Shown here: positions 8,167 through 16,735 of the stretch, in pieces
Layout: the number at the start of each line of letters is the position of its first letter
How positions within the stretch are numbered: position 1 is the first letter of the stretch
NCBI GenBank assembly: GCA_963808545.1
Contig: CAWEGB010000006.1
Location: forward strand, 372,001 to 436,000
Source of the DNA: JACVRW01 sp963808545
GTDB taxonomy: Bacteria; Actinomycetota; Thermoleophilia; Solirubrobacterales; Thermoleophilaceae
Direction: 5' to 3'
DNA: 64,000 nucleotides
The notes under the pieces: generated by a model
Database searches by the model: none
The model's input: the letters and a program-made list of their open reading frames with translations, nothing else
What the model was told of the DNA's origin: nothing
Position numbers and translations under genes: made by a program

Positions 8167-9366
8167 TCAGCGGGCAAGGGCGGCCGCTGCCTGGCGGCCG
8201 CTGCGGATGGCGCCCTCCATCAGGGCAGCGAACTCACCGCCCAGGTGCTCGCCGGCAAAGGCCAGCGGCCCCAGCGGCTCCGCGGCCATCCGCTCGAGCT
8301 CGAGCGGCGGCGAGGTCGAGTAGGCAGCCTCGACCCAGGGATCGTCGGACCAGGTGGACAGCAGGACGCCCGCGCGGTCCAGCTCGAGGTCGTCGCGCAG
8401 GCGCGCCAGCGAATCCAGCCAGGTCTCCGGACCGTCGCTCACTCGCAGTCCGTCGAGGCCCCCGGGTGAGCCGGCGAACGCGCTGACCACGGGCTGGACG
8501 GCATCGTCGTCGCCGGTGGCGGTCCAGCACCAGTAGCGCTCGGGCACCGACATCACCGCGCTGGGCGCGGCCTCTCGCTTGAGCGGGACGAAGAGCTTCG
8601 CGGCGTGGCCGTAGCGGACGGCGGCGAGCGCTCCGCCCAGGGGCTCGGGGATGGGTGGGTCGAAGGCGATGCGCGACAGCACGCTGGCGGGAACCGCGAT
8701 CACGGAGGCGTCCGCCTCCAGCTCGGCGTCGCCCGCGGACACGCGCACAGCGGGACGCTCGTCGCCGCTACTCCAGACGACGCGCTCGACCGGCGCCCGG
8801 AGCCGGATCGCGCTCCCGAGCTCCGCGGCGAGCGCTCTGGCCAGGCTGTCGTTTCCTCCGGCGATGCTGGGGGCCGGCTCGTCGCCGATGTGGGCGATGC
8901 CGGCCAGGTCGCGCGCCGAGACGTGGTCGGCCGAGTCGGCGCTCGAGATCTCGACGCGGGCGATCAGCGCCTCGCGCGCCGACAGCGGCAGATCGATGCC
9001 GTTCACGAAGTCCCGCGCGCTGACGCCGGGCGGCGCCTCGGGCAGGCCCGCTTCCACCACCGCCGCCGCGGTCACCAGCTCGTCGTGGCTGGTGGCCACG
9101 CCGCGCGGCTCGCGTGTGCCGTAGCGCATGCCCTTGTCCCACAGGCCCAGGCCGAAGCGCGCCGCCAGCTCCCGGACGGCGGTGTTGCCGGGCAGGAGGT
9201 ACTCCGCGCCCATCTCCACCAGGGCGCCGTTGTCGAGGCGCCGCGACCAGACGCGCCCGCCGACGCGGTCGCGAGCCTCGAGCACAGTCACCTCGTGGCC
9301 GGCGCGGCGCAGCTCGTCGGCCGCGGTCAGACCCGCGAGCCCGGCTCCGACCACGGCGACCTTCAC
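8167..9366 (-). CDS. Flavin-containing monoamine oxidase
   Basis: FAD-dependent amine oxidase of 399 residues. The Rossmann motif KVAVVGAGLAGLTAADELRRAG is at the very N terminus, followed by ARDRVGGRVWSRRLDNG, the flavin-binding GGR loop. The C-terminal FAD motif is PLAFAGEHLGGEFAALMEGAIRSG. The substrate pocket is not diagnostic; putrescine or another primary or secondary amine is likely. The GTG start at 9366 overlaps the stop of the CoA ligase gene in a GTGA. It is last in a four-gene operon read leftward from the operator at 13068-13087. Confidence 0.88.
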   Translation of the reverse strand: MKVAVVGAGLAGLTAADELRRAGHEVTVLEARDRVGGRVWSRRLDNGALVEMGAEYLLPGNTAVRELAARFGLGLWDKGMRYGTREPRGVATSHDELVTAAAVVEAGLPEAPPGVSARDFVNGIDLPLSAREALIARVEISSADSADHVSARDLAGIAHIGDEPAPSIAGGNDSLARALAAELGSAIRLRAPVERVVWSSGDERPAVRVSAGDAELEADASVIAVPASVLSRIAFDPPIPEPLGGALAAVRYGHAAKLFVPLKREAAPSAVMSVPERYWCWTATGDDDAVQPVVSAFAGSPGGLDGLRVSDGPETWLDSLARLRDDLELDRAGVLLSTWSDDPWVEAAYSTSPPLELERMAAEPLGPLAFAGEHLGGEFAALMEGAIRSGRQAAAALAR

Positions 9367-11498
9367 GGGCCGGTCCCGGTGCGCACCGCCAGCGCGTCCA
9401 CGACCGTGGCGCCTCGCTCGTGCACGAGCACCGGGTTGAGCTCGATCAGCTCGAGCCCCGACTCGAGCAGCAGGTCGCCGGTGGCCGCGGCCAGCGCCGC
9501 CGCCGAGGCGATGTCCAGCGGGGCGCCGCCGCGTGCGCCGGTGAACAGGGGAGCTGCGCGCAGGCTCCGAATCGCGCTCTCGACCCGGTCGGGCGAGGCG
9601 GGCAGCGGCACCACGGCGGCGTCCTGGAGCAGCTCGGTCCACATCCCGCCCGCGCCCAGCACGAGGCTCGGCACCACACCGTCCGCGCGAGCGGCCACGA
9701 GCAGCTCGGCTCCCGGCTCGGCCATGCGCTCCACCAGCACGGAGGCCGGCTCGAAGCGCTCGGCCAGAGCGCTCACCTGGCGGTGGGCCCGGCGCAGCTC
9801 CTTGTCCTCGTGGAGGCCGAGGACCACCGCGCCGACCTCGCTCTTGTGCCGCAGGGAGGGCGAGCTCAGCTTGACCACCACCGGGCCGCCGAGTTCGACC
9901 AGCGCCGTTGCGGCGTCGTCCTCTCCGAGCACGAGCCGTCCGTCGGGCACGGCGACTCGCGCCCCGCGCAGCAGCTCCTTGGCCTCATGCTCCGAGAGCC
10001 ATTCGAGGTGGCCGTTGCCCGCACCGCGGCCCGCCGCGGCCGCTATCTCGCGCAGCCGGCCGGGGTCGCCCGCCGGCTGGTCGAGCGCCGCTGCGCAGGC
10101 CAGCCCCGTCCTCAGGCCGGAGACCGCCGGGATGCCCGCTTCGATGAAGCGCGCCGCCGCCACGTCGTCGAGCAGCTCCGGCAGCGTCGAGGCCACCATC
10201 ACCGGCACCGGACTGCCGGCGGCGCCCTGGTGGATGCCCTCGCGCACGTCGCGCCACGACTCCTCCGCCGCCCCGTCGATGCCCACCGGCTGGTCGTAGA
10301 GCACGAGCTCGCGCCCGATCGCCGGGTCCTCACCGGTGGCGACGATGATGTCGCGCAGGGTCTCGATCTCGCCCCAGATCAGGGCCGTGTAGTCGAGCGG
10401 GTTGCCCACGGTGGCCGCGCCCGGCAGGAGCGTGCGCAGGCGCGCGACCGTGTCGGCACCCAGGGACGGCAGGCCCAACCCGAGCCGCTCGCTCTCGTCG
10501 GCGGCGAGGGCCGAGTCGCCGCCCGAGCAGGTGAGCACGGCAAGCCCGGCCGACCGGCGGCGGGCCCCGGGCACCGCCAGCGCCTTGGCCAGCTCGAGCA
10601 GCTGGTGCGCATCCCCCGCCCAGGCGCCGCCGGCCTCCTCGACCAGGGCCCGGAACACCCGCTGATCGCCCGCCACCGCGCCGGTATGGGCCGCGGCAGC
10701 GGCCGACCCGGCCTTCGAGACGCCGACCTTCAGCACGGCCACGCCCACTCCGTGCTCGGCGCAGGAGGCGAGCGCCTCCGCCAGCAGCGCGCCGTCCCCG
10801 TCCGCCTCCAGATAGAGCGCCACGGCGCCGACGCCCTCCTCGGTGGCCAGCTGGGCCACCCAGGCGGCGGGATCGACGGCGACGGAGTTTCCGCATGAGA
10901 TCACGGTGTGCAGGCGCAGCCCGCGGCTGGCGTTGAGGGCGTTGACCGAGACGTTCCCGCTCTGGGAGACGATGGCCACCCGTCCGGGCTCGAATGGCCG
11001 CAGAGCGTCGCCCCACAGCGGGGCGCGTTCGTGGAGCGCGACGATCCCGTTGGCGTTCGGCCCGCAGATCGGCAGGTCGTAGCGCAGCGCTGCGTTCCGC
11101 AGCGCCTGGTCGTACCGGGCGCCCAGGGCGGCGGCCTCGTCGGAGCCCGCTCCCGGAAGCGCTCCCGGCGCGCTCGCGCCGGCCCGCATCTCGCCGAAGC
11201 CGGCGCCGAAGATCACGGCTCCGCCGCACCCGAGCGCGCCGGCCTCCTCGACCACCGCCGGGACGCCGGCGGCGGGGATCGCCACCACCACCGCGTCGGG
11301 CGGCTCCGGACACGCGCTCAGCTCGGGGAAGCAGGGGCGACCGAAGACGCTCTCGCGGCCCGGGTTGACGCCCCAGACCTCGCCCGGGAAGCCGGCCGCG
11401 TTCAGGTTGATCACGGTCTCAGCGGCGTACGCGCCGGATCGCTCCGTCGCGCCGACCACCGCGACGGAGCGCGGATGGAGAAGGCGGGAGAGGTCCAC
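9363..11498 (-). CDS. Acyl-CoA synthetase (ADP-forming), fused alpha and beta subunits
   Basis: A 711-residue protein of the acetate-CoA ligase (ADP-forming)/Pat superfamily. Residues 1-130 form a CoA-binding Rossmann domain (LLHPRSVAVVGATERSG). Next come ligase-CoA domains with CGPNANGIV and SQSGNVSVN. A long ATP-grasp-like C-terminal part follows (EHEAKELLRGARVAVPDG, GPVVVKLSSPSLRHKSEVG, GAGGMWTELLQD). It makes an acyl-CoA from a free acid with ATP. The GTG start lies 13 bases beyond the acyl-CoA dehydrogenase stop. In this operon it most likely activates the carboxylate that the dehydrogenase then oxidises. Confidence 0.88.
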   Translation of the reverse strand: MDLSRLLHPRSVAVVGATERSGAYAAETVINLNAAGFPGEVWGVNPGRESVFGRPCFPELSACPEPPDAVVVAIPAAGVPAVVEEAGALGCGGAVIFGAGFGEMRAGASAPGALPGAGSDEAAALGARYDQALRNAALRYDLPICGPNANGIVALHERAPLWGDALRPFEPGRVAIVSQSGNVSVNALNASRGLRLHTVISCGNSVAVDPAAWVAQLATEEGVGAVALYLEADGDGALLAEALASCAEHGVGVAVLKVGVSKAGSAAAAAHTGAVAGDQRVFRALVEEAGGAWAGDAHQLLELAKALAVPGARRRSAGLAVLTCSGGDSALAADESERLGLGLPSLGADTVARLRTLLPGAATVGNPLDYTALIWGEIETLRDIIVATGEDPAIGRELVLYDQPVGIDGAAEESWRDVREGIHQGAAGSPVPVMVASTLPELLDDVAAARFIEAGIPAVSGLRTGLACAAALDQPAGDPGRLREIAAAAGRGAGNGHLEWLSEHEAKELLRGARVAVPDGRLVLGEDDAATALVELGGPVVVKLSSPSLRHKSEVGAVVLGLHEDKELRRAHRQVSALAERFEPASVLVERMAEPGAELLVAARADGVVPSLVLGAGGMWTELLQDAAVVPLPASPDRVESAIRSLRAAPLFTGARGGAPLDIASAAALAAATGDLLLESGLELIELNPVLVHERGATVVDALAVRTGTGP

Positions 11499-11511
11499 CG
11501 GTTCGGCTCGG

Positions 11512-12708
11512 CTAGTGCAGGACGCGTTCGACGCCGCGCCGCTCGAGCGCCCGGGCGATGATCAGCCGTTGGATCTCGCTCGTGCCCTCCCAGATGCGGT
11601 CCACCCGCAGCTCGCGGAGGAAGCGCTCGGCCACGTTGGTGCGCATGTAGCCGCGCCCGCCGAAGATCTGCACGCAGCGGTCGGCGCAGCGGCAGGCGGC
11701 CTCGCTCACGAACAGCTTGGCCATCGACGCCTTGGCGTGGACCAGCTTCGGATCGGCACCCGAGTCCACCAGCCGCGCGACCTCGAGCGTGAGCAGCCGG
11801 CCCGCCGCGGCGTCCGCCGCCGAGTCGACCAGCGGGAACGAGACGCCCTGGTAGTCCATGATCCGGCTGCCGCCCTGCTCGCGCTCGAGCGCCCAGGCGG
11901 TGGTCTCCTCGATCAGGCGCCACATCGAGCCGACGCCGCGGGCGGCGATGCCCAGCCGCTCCTCGGTGAACCAGGCGCGCTGGAGCTCCTCCCCGCCGCC
12001 GAGCTCGCCGACCACGGCATCCTCGCCCACCTCGACTCCGGTGAAGCGGATGGTGGGGTGACCGTGGGGGTAGGTGTGGGTGAAGGGCGGATCGTCCGCC
12101 ACCTCGATGCCCGGGCGGTCCCTGTCGACCAGGAACAGCGTGGGCAGGCTCTGGTCGTCGACCAGTGCGTTGGCCATCACGATGTAGACCGCCGCGATGT
12201 CGCCGTAGGTGACGAACCACTTCTCGCCGTCGATCACCCAGCCGCTGTCGGTGCGCCGGGCGGTCGTCTCGATCCTCGAGGGGTCGGAACCGGCCTCTCC
12301 CTCGGTCACCGCATAGGCGTCGTGGAGCTCGCCCCGCAGCGCAGGACGCAGGTAGCGGTCGATCTGCTCCGGCGTGCCGTTGGCCAGGACGTTGTAGGCG
12401 CCCGGCATGTGCCACGACAGTGCGTTGGTGGAGCGCCCGAGCTGCTCCTCCACGAGAAACCATTCGGTCTTGGTCCAGCCCTGGCCGCCGTACTCGGGTG
12501 AATGCAGGCCTCCGGACAGTCCGGCCGCAACGGCCTCGGACTTGATGCGCTGCTTCAACTCGTCGGAGATCTGCCCTCCGCTCAGCTCGGCCTGCTCCTC
12601 GTTGGGGATGAGGATCTCGTCCACGAAGCGCCGTGCGCGCTCCTGAAGCTCCAGCTCCTCGGGCGTGAAGCCGGCCGCGAGGTCCGGGGCGGCGGGGGTG
12701 ATGGTCAT
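11512..12708 (-). CDS. Acyl-CoA dehydrogenase
   Basis: FAD-dependent acyl-CoA dehydrogenase of 398 residues with the usual three-domain layout. N-terminal helices come first, then the beta-domain signature YAVTEGEAGSDPSRIETTA, the substrate and flavin segments WFTEERLGIAARGVG, and the C-terminal QIFGGRGYMRTNVAERFLRE and RIWEGTSEIQRLIIAR. The glutamate of the WEGTSE region is a common catalytic-base neighbourhood. CaiA-type crotonobetainyl/butyrobetainyl-CoA dehydrogenases belong to this family, and the operon and operator link it to a CaiD-like hydratase. The ATG at 12708 overlaps the upstream gene's TGA and is preceded by GGAGG. Confidence 0.9.
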   Translation of the reverse strand: MTITPAAPDLAAGFTPEELELQERARRFVDEILIPNEEQAELSGGQISDELKQRIKSEAVAAGLSGGLHSPEYGGQGWTKTEWFLVEEQLGRSTNALSWHMPGAYNVLANGTPEQIDRYLRPALRGELHDAYAVTEGEAGSDPSRIETTARRTDSGWVIDGEKWFVTYGDIAAVYIVMANALVDDQSLPTLFLVDRDRPGIEVADDPPFTHTYPHGHPTIRFTGVEVGEDAVVGELGGGEELQRAWFTEERLGIAARGVGSMWRLIEETTAWALEREQGGSRIMDYQGVSFPLVDSAADAAAGRLLTLEVARLVDSGADPKLVHAKASMAKLFVSEAACRCADRCVQIFGGRGYMRTNVAERFLRELRVDRIWEGTSEIQRLIIARALERRGVERVLH

Positions 12709-13052
12709 GCGCTTCCTCCGTTACGGGTCAGGCGGCCCGGTGAGCGTCGGCTCGCCAGGCCAAGGGCCAGGTTGTCGTGGTTGCGGATCACTTCGTCCAC
12801 CAGGGCGCGCGCCTCAGCCGTGTCGTCCGTGGCCGGGGCACCGTCCGCCAGGGCGGAGGCCTCGTCGAGATAGGCCCGCCATTCCCGCCGGCTGCCGTGG
12901 GTCACGAGCCGTTCGACCTGCGCCCGCTCTCGCTCCACCAGATCCGGCGCAGGACGCCGCCCCGCGCGCAACGTGGCGACCGCCCCGGGGAGCTCCCGCT
13001 CGGGTTCTGGAGTGATGGAAAGCCATGCGTGACGGGCGCCGAGGAGACGCAC
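12705..13052 (-). CDS. Small protein of unknown function heading the catabolic operon (115 aa)
   Basis: Not recognised. It is soluble and helical, rich in Arg, Ala and Glu (RRPAPDLVERERAQVERLVTHG; EARALVDEVIRNHDNLALGLASR). It looks real because its stop forms an ATGA overlap with the acyl-CoA dehydrogenase start and its last codons carry that gene's GGAGG ribosome site. The GTG start at 13052 lies about 8 bases past a possible -10 element (13060-13065), so the mRNA may be leaderless. An accessory subunit or small binding protein for the pathway is possible but unproven. Confidence 0.7.
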   Translation of the reverse strand: MRLLGARHAWLSITPEPERELPGAVATLRAGRRPAPDLVERERAQVERLVTHGSRREWRAYLDEASALADGAPATDDTAEARALVDEVIRNHDNLALGLASRRSPGRLTRNGGSA

Positions 13053-13059
13053 AGGGCTA

Positions 13060-13088
13060 TGGTATCATGCGACTGATCACAAAGTCAG
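13060..13088 (-). promoter_or_regulatory. Operator site A with overlapping leftward promoter
   Basis: The 20-mer TGCGACTGATCACAAAGTCA occupies 13068-13087. Two further copies occur at 22605 and 25831. Its core TGAT-CACAAA-GTCA is an inverted repeat with a 6-base spacer. Read leftward it overlaps a -35-like CTGACT (13088-13083), a 17-base spacer and a -10-like ATACCA (13065-13060). A regulator bound here would cover the -35 of the amine oxidase/CoA ligase operon and could also control the rightward Rieske/TetR/transporter genes. Confidence 0.7.
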
Positions 13089-13098
13089 GATGTCCCGT

Positions 13099-13129
13099 CG
13101 AAGCAGCCGGCTCGGCCGGCTGCGCACGA
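13099..13129. repeat. Dispersed 31-base palindromic repeat, copy 1
   Basis: A 31-base string, CGAAGCAGCCGG then CTCGG then CCGGCTGCGCACGA, is present here and again, base for base, at 62039-62069. The core GCAGCCGG-CTCGG-CCGGCTGC is a perfect 8-bp stem with a 5-base loop. Here it lies in the leader between operator A and the Rieske oxygenase start, ending at the AAGGA ribosome site (13128-13132). It resembles a REP-type intergenic palindrome and could form a leader hairpin. Confidence 0.75.
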
Positions 13130-13141
13130 AGGATCTCCCTC

Positions 13142-14257
13142 ATGGCGTCAGTCGCACCTGTCCAGACCACCGCTTCCCGGGCCCTTTCGCCGCACTTCTA
13201 CCGCGATCCGGCCGTACTCGAGCTCGAGCAGGAGCGCATCTTCGCGCGTACGTGGCAGTTCGTGGGCCACGTCTCCCAGCTGCCCGCGCCGGGCCGCTAC
13301 ATGACGGCCACCGCCGGCGTGGAGCCGGTGCTCGTGCTGCGCGACGACGACGGCGAGCTGCGCGCCTTTCGCAACGTCTGCCGCCACCGCGGCTCGCGCC
13401 TGCTGAGTGGCACCGGCGAGTGTCCCAAGGCGATCCGCTGCCTCTACCACGGCTGGACCTATCGCCTCGACGGTGAGCTCATCGGCGTGCCCGAGGGCCG
13501 CTCGATCCCCGGTCTCGACAAGTCGCAGCTCGGCCTGTTCCCCGCTCGCGTGGAGGAGATGAGCGGCCTGCTGTTCGTCAACCTCGACATGGAGGCCGAG
13601 CCGCTGGCCGAGCAGGTGGACGGCCTGCCGCAGCGCCTCGAGCGCTACCGCTTCGAGCAGCTGCGTCCGCAGCAGGAGAAGCCGAGCTCCCAGCCCGCCA
13701 ACTGGAAGATCGTGGTGGACAACTACCTCGAGGGCTACCACGTGCCGATCGCCCACCCGGGCCTGATGCGGCTGCTCGACTACAAGCGCTACGACGTGGA
13801 GATCCACGACCACTGGGCCTGGTTCAACGCGCCGCTGCGGGACAAGCCCTCCGGGAACTTCATGGAGCGCACCTATCAGCGCCTCGTCACGCCCATGGCC
13901 GGGTTGGCCGAGGAGGACCACCGGACCTGGCGCTTCATCCTGATCTACCCCAACACGACGATCGACCTCTACCCGGACCAGATCGGCATCTGGCGGATCA
14001 ACCCGGACGGCGTGTTCAGGACGGCCGACGAGGCGCTCACCCTGCTGCCGGCGGACAGCGATGCGCGCAGCCGCGCCGCCCGCTACGCCAACCGCAAGGT
14101 CAATGAGCTGGTGGCCCACGAGGACGTGGATCTCGTGGCCAACGTGCAGGCCGGGATCGAGACGCGCGGGTGGGAGCCGGGCCCGCTGTCGGGGCGCGAG
14201 GCCGCGATCGCCTGGTTCGCGGACCGCATCCGGACCGACCTCGCCGAAGCGGGATGA
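13142..14257 (+). CDS. Rieske non-heme iron oxygenase, alpha subunit (betaine/carnitine monooxygenase-like)
   Basis: Ring-hydroxylating-type oxygenase of 371 residues. The [2Fe-2S] Rieske ligands are C80, H82, C100 and H103 (NVCRHRG; CLYHGW). The mononuclear iron site is DNYLEGYHVPIAHPG, with H200 and H205 as ligands and D328 (HEDVDLV) as the likely third. The short form and the NYLEGYH block match the choline/glycine betaine/carnitine oxygenase branch rather than large aromatic dioxygenases. A reductase partner is not visible nearby. The ATG at 13142 is chosen over upstream codons because it follows AAGGA and the conserved region begins soon after. It ends in an ATGA overlap with a TetR gene. 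Confidence 0.85.
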   Translation: MASVAPVQTTASRALSPHFYRDPAVLELEQERIFARTWQFVGHVSQLPAPGRYMTATAGVEPVLVLRDDDGELRAFRNVCRHRGSRLLSGTGECPKAIRCLYHGWTYRLDGELIGVPEGRSIPGLDKSQLGLFPARVEEMSGLLFVNLDMEAEPLAEQVDGLPQRLERYRFEQLRPQQEKPSSQPANWKIVVDNYLEGYHVPIAHPGLMRLLDYKRYDVEIHDHWAWFNAPLRDKPSGNFMERTYQRLVTPMAGLAEEDHRTWRFILIYPNTTIDLYPDQIGIWRINPDGVFRTADEALTLLPADSDARSRAARYANRKVNELVAHEDVDLVANVQAGIETRGWEPGPLSGREAAIAWFADRIRTDLAEAG

Positions 14258-14910
14258 CCGGGCCGGTTACAGGGACGGCCGTGGCTGCGCCCGAGCCCTC
14301 GGCCGAATCGGGGACCCGGGGCGCCCGCGAGCGCATCCTGGCGGCCGCGGTCGACCGCATCGCCACCGACGGGATCGACGACATGCGCATCGCGCGCGTG
14401 GCCACCGACGCCGGTGTCTCCACCTCGCTCGTGCACTACCACTTCGAGACCCGGGAGGCGCTGCTGGCCGAGGCGCTCGAGTACTCGTACGAGCTGGCCG
14501 GGGACGTGCGCATCGAGGAGGGGGTGGATGCGCGCGGGCACGTGGAGCGCCTGGCGCTCATGGCCGACCAGTTCCTGCCTCACACCGGGGTGCTCGAGCG
14601 CGACTGGATCCTCTGGGTCGAGCTCTGGCTGCGGGCGGTGCGCCATCCGGAGCTTCGCCCCACCGCCGCGGGGCTGTACGCGCGCATGCGGGAGTGGCTG
14701 GCGGCGGCGATCGCCGACGGCCAGAAGGGCGGAGCGCTCCGGGCGGAGGCCGACCCGGAGCGGGTGGCCGACCGGCTCATGGCGCTCGGCGACGGCTACG
14801 GGATCCGCGTTCTGATCGGCGCTCTCGACCTCGACACGGCACGACGCGAGCTGTGGGCCGGGCTGGCTCACGAGCTGGGCCTCCCTGACGAGCCCCCGCC
14901 GCGAGCTTGA
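14254..14910 (+). CDS. TetR family regulator 1 (BetI-like C-terminal domain)
   Basis: Repressor of 218 residues. The N-terminal helix-turn-helix is RERILAAAVDRIATDGIDDMRI, then DAGVSTSLVHYHFETREALL. The ligand-binding domain has ERDWILWVELWLRAVRHPELR, which resembles the TetR_C_6/BetI type. The start overlaps the Rieske oxygenase stop (ATGA). Its place inside the operon suggests it senses the pathway substrate or a CoA ester. It is a candidate for binding the three repeated operators, although the second TetR is equally possible. Confidence 0.85.
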   Translation: MTGPVTGTAVAAPEPSAESGTRGARERILAAAVDRIATDGIDDMRIARVATDAGVSTSLVHYHFETREALLAEALEYSYELAGDVRIEEGVDARGHVERLALMADQFLPHTGVLERDWILWVELWLRAVRHPELRPTAAGLYARMREWLAAAIADGQKGGALRAEADPERVADRLMALGDGYGIRVLIGALDLDTARRELWAGLAHELGLPDEPPPRA

Positions 14911-14938
14911 CGCCATACCAAGCCTCGGCTACGTTTGC

Positions 14939-14952
14939 TGAATCGTCGTTCA
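14939..14952. promoter_or_regulatory. TetR-type operator candidate upstream of second TetR gene
   Basis: TGAATCGTCGTTCA is a perfect inverted repeat (TGAA-N6-TTCA). It lies in the 68-base gap between the two TetR genes, one of the few real gaps in this operon. Its geometry equals that of the core TGAC-N6-GTCA in the three distant operators, but the half-site differs. It may be the autoregulatory site of one of the two regulators and control the ABC transporter genes that follow. Confidence 0.45.
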
Positions 14953-14978
14953 AGTTACTGAGGGCGGGACCTGACGCG

Positions 14979-15593
14979 ATGAGCCCGCGGCCGCGGCTCG
15001 ACCACGTGCGCCGGCCCGAGATCCTCGCGGCCGCGGCGACCGTGATCCGCGAGCGTGGCCTGGAGAACGCCCGGGTGGCCGACGTGGCCGACGCGGCCGG
15101 GACCAGCGCGCCGTCCGTGCTCTACTGGTTCGCCTCGAAGGCCGAGCTGCTCAAGGAGGCGCTCACCTCGGCCGAGGAGCGCTTCTACGAAGCGTTGGCG
15201 AACGATCTCGACGGGATCGAGAGCGCTCGCGAGCGCCTCGTGCGAATCGTGGAGAGCGGCACCGGGGACGGCGACTACGACGCCGCGCTGTGGATGGAGC
15301 TCTGGGCCAAGGCCCTTCGCGATCCCGAGCTGGCGGCGACGCGCGAAGAGCTCGACGGTCGCTGGCGCGACACCATCGCCACGGTGGTCCGCGAGGGCCA
15401 GGCCGGCGGAGAGTTCGGCTCCGTGGACGCCGACGAGTTCAGCGTGCTGATGGCAGGCCTGCTCGACGGACTGGCGGTGCAGATCGCGCTCGGCGACGCC
15501 CAGGTGACGAGCGCGCGTGTGCGCGAGCTGGCGCTCAAGCTCGCCGAGAGAGAACTTGGATGCGAACTGCGGGAGTCGAGAACAGCGGCATGA
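14979..15593 (+). CDS. TetR family regulator 2
   Basis: Repressor of 204 residues with helix-turn-helix HVRRPEILAAAATVIRERGLE and AAGTSAPSVLYWFASKAELL. The C-terminal domain is also of the BetI type (DAALWMELWAKALRDPELA). I use the ATG at 14979. An earlier in-frame TTG at 14907 would overlap the first TetR gene, swallow the palindrome at 14939, and add non-conserved residues. Two different TetR proteins in tandem suggest two sensed ligands or two operator sets. The gene ends 13 bases before the binding-protein gene. Confidence 0.85.
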   Translation: MSPRPRLDHVRRPEILAAAATVIRERGLENARVADVADAAGTSAPSVLYWFASKAELLKEALTSAEERFYEALANDLDGIESARERLVRIVESGTGDGDYDAALWMELWAKALRDPELAATREELDGRWRDTIATVVREGQAGGEFGSVDADEFSVLMAGLLDGLAVQIALGDAQVTSARVRELALKLAERELGCELRESRTAA

Positions 15594-15606
15594 AAGGGAG
15601 AACATC

Positions 15607-16716
15607 TTGAAACGGAACGTCAGCCGGCGAGAACTGCTCCACGGCGGTGCCGGCCTCGCGGTGGGGCTCGGCCTCGCCGGCTGCGGAGTCGGGAACTCGG
15701 GCGGCGGCAGCAAGGAGGAGACCGAGAAACCGATCAAGAAGAAGGTCGACGGCGACCTCGTCTACTTCAACTACTCCGAGTACGTCGATCCCGCGCTCGT
15801 GAAGGGGTTCGAGAAGCAGTACGGCGTGAAGGTGCGCGAGTCGTACTACGACTCGATGTCGGCGATGACCGCCAAGCTACGGGCGGGCATCCAGTACGAC
15901 GTCATCTTCCCGAGCGCGGAGTACGTGCAGCGTCTGCTGTCCGGAAACCAGCTTCGCAAGATCGACCGCGACCGCCTCAAGAACGCCGACACGGTGTACT
16001 CGCAGTTCGACAGTCCCTGGTACGACAAGGGCTCTGAGCACTCGACGCCGTACGGGCTCTATGCCACCGGGCTCGGCTACCGGGCCGACAAGGTCGAGAT
16101 GACCGGCTCCTGGCGTGACCTCGGCACGGTGGACACCGAGGACCGCAGCTTCCTGCTCGACGACTACCAGGAGGGCATCGGCATGGCCAACCTGGTCAAC
16201 GGCTTCGAGCTCAATGAGACCGACCCGGCCAAGCTCGAGAAGTCGCAGGAATATCTCGTGGCCCTCAAGCCGAAGCTGCGCGGCATCTCCACCGACACGA
16301 TCACCAACATGACGAGCGGCAACGCCTGGATCCAGCATCTCTGGAACGGCGACATCGTCAACATCCGCAATCAGGTCGACAATCCCGAGGACTTCCGCTT
16401 TCAGAAGTGCGAGGAGGGGATCCCGGTCGGCAACGACGCGTTCTGCATTCCGGTGAACGCGAAGCATCCCGGCACCGCGCTGCTGTTCATCGAGTGGATG
16501 CTCGAGCCCGAGCACGCGGCGCAGAACGTGGAGTGGATCGGCTACCCGATGCCCTACGACGGTGCGGCCACGGAGGCGTTCCAAGGGCTGGTCAAGGACG
16601 ACCCGGAGATCAACGTGACCGTGGACGACCTCGAGAACGGCCAGCAGTTCGAGAACCTGAAGGGAGAGGGCCGCCTGGAGTGGGACAAGGTGTGGACGGA
16701 GTTCCGGGTCTCCTAG
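15607..16716 (+). CDS. potD: ABC transporter substrate-binding lipoprotein, spermidine/putrescine type
   Basis: PotD-like periplasmic binding protein of 369 residues. It has a twin-arginine motif (VSRRELLHGG) and a lipobox (LAGC), so a Tat-exported lipoprotein is predicted. Domain features include DLVYFNYSEYVDPALVKGFEKQ, KLRAGIQYDVIFPSAEYVQRL and NAWIQHLWNGDIVNI. A TTG start at 15607 is supported by GGGAG 8 bases upstream and by the signal peptide beginning there. The substrate may be a polyamine or a quaternary amine, because this family also serves those. It heads four transporter genes in one run. Confidence 0.88.
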   Translation: MKRNVSRRELLHGGAGLAVGLGLAGCGVGNSGGGSKEETEKPIKKKVDGDLVYFNYSEYVDPALVKGFEKQYGVKVRESYYDSMSAMTAKLRAGIQYDVIFPSAEYVQRLLSGNQLRKIDRDRLKNADTVYSQFDSPWYDKGSEHSTPYGLYATGLGYRADKVEMTGSWRDLGTVDTEDRSFLLDDYQEGIGMANLVNGFELNETDPAKLEKSQEYLVALKPKLRGISTDTITNMTSGNAWIQHLWNGDIVNIRNQVDNPEDFRFQKCEEGIPVGNDAFCIPVNAKHPGTALLFIEWMLEPEHAAQNVEWIGYPMPYDGAATEAFQGLVKDDPEINVTVDDLENGQQFENLKGEGRLEWDKVWTEFRVS

Positions 16717-16735
16717 AACGCAGCGTGTCGCGTCC

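Noticed and set aside
6222..8177. Long minus-strand open frame opposite the GT4 gene
   Set aside because: The sequence is low-complexity and without motifs, while the plus strand encodes an unmistakable glycosyltransferase.
13025..13141. Upstream extension of the Rieske oxygenase
   Set aside because: The extra codons run through the operator and the palindromic repeat, and a better ribosome site precedes 13142.
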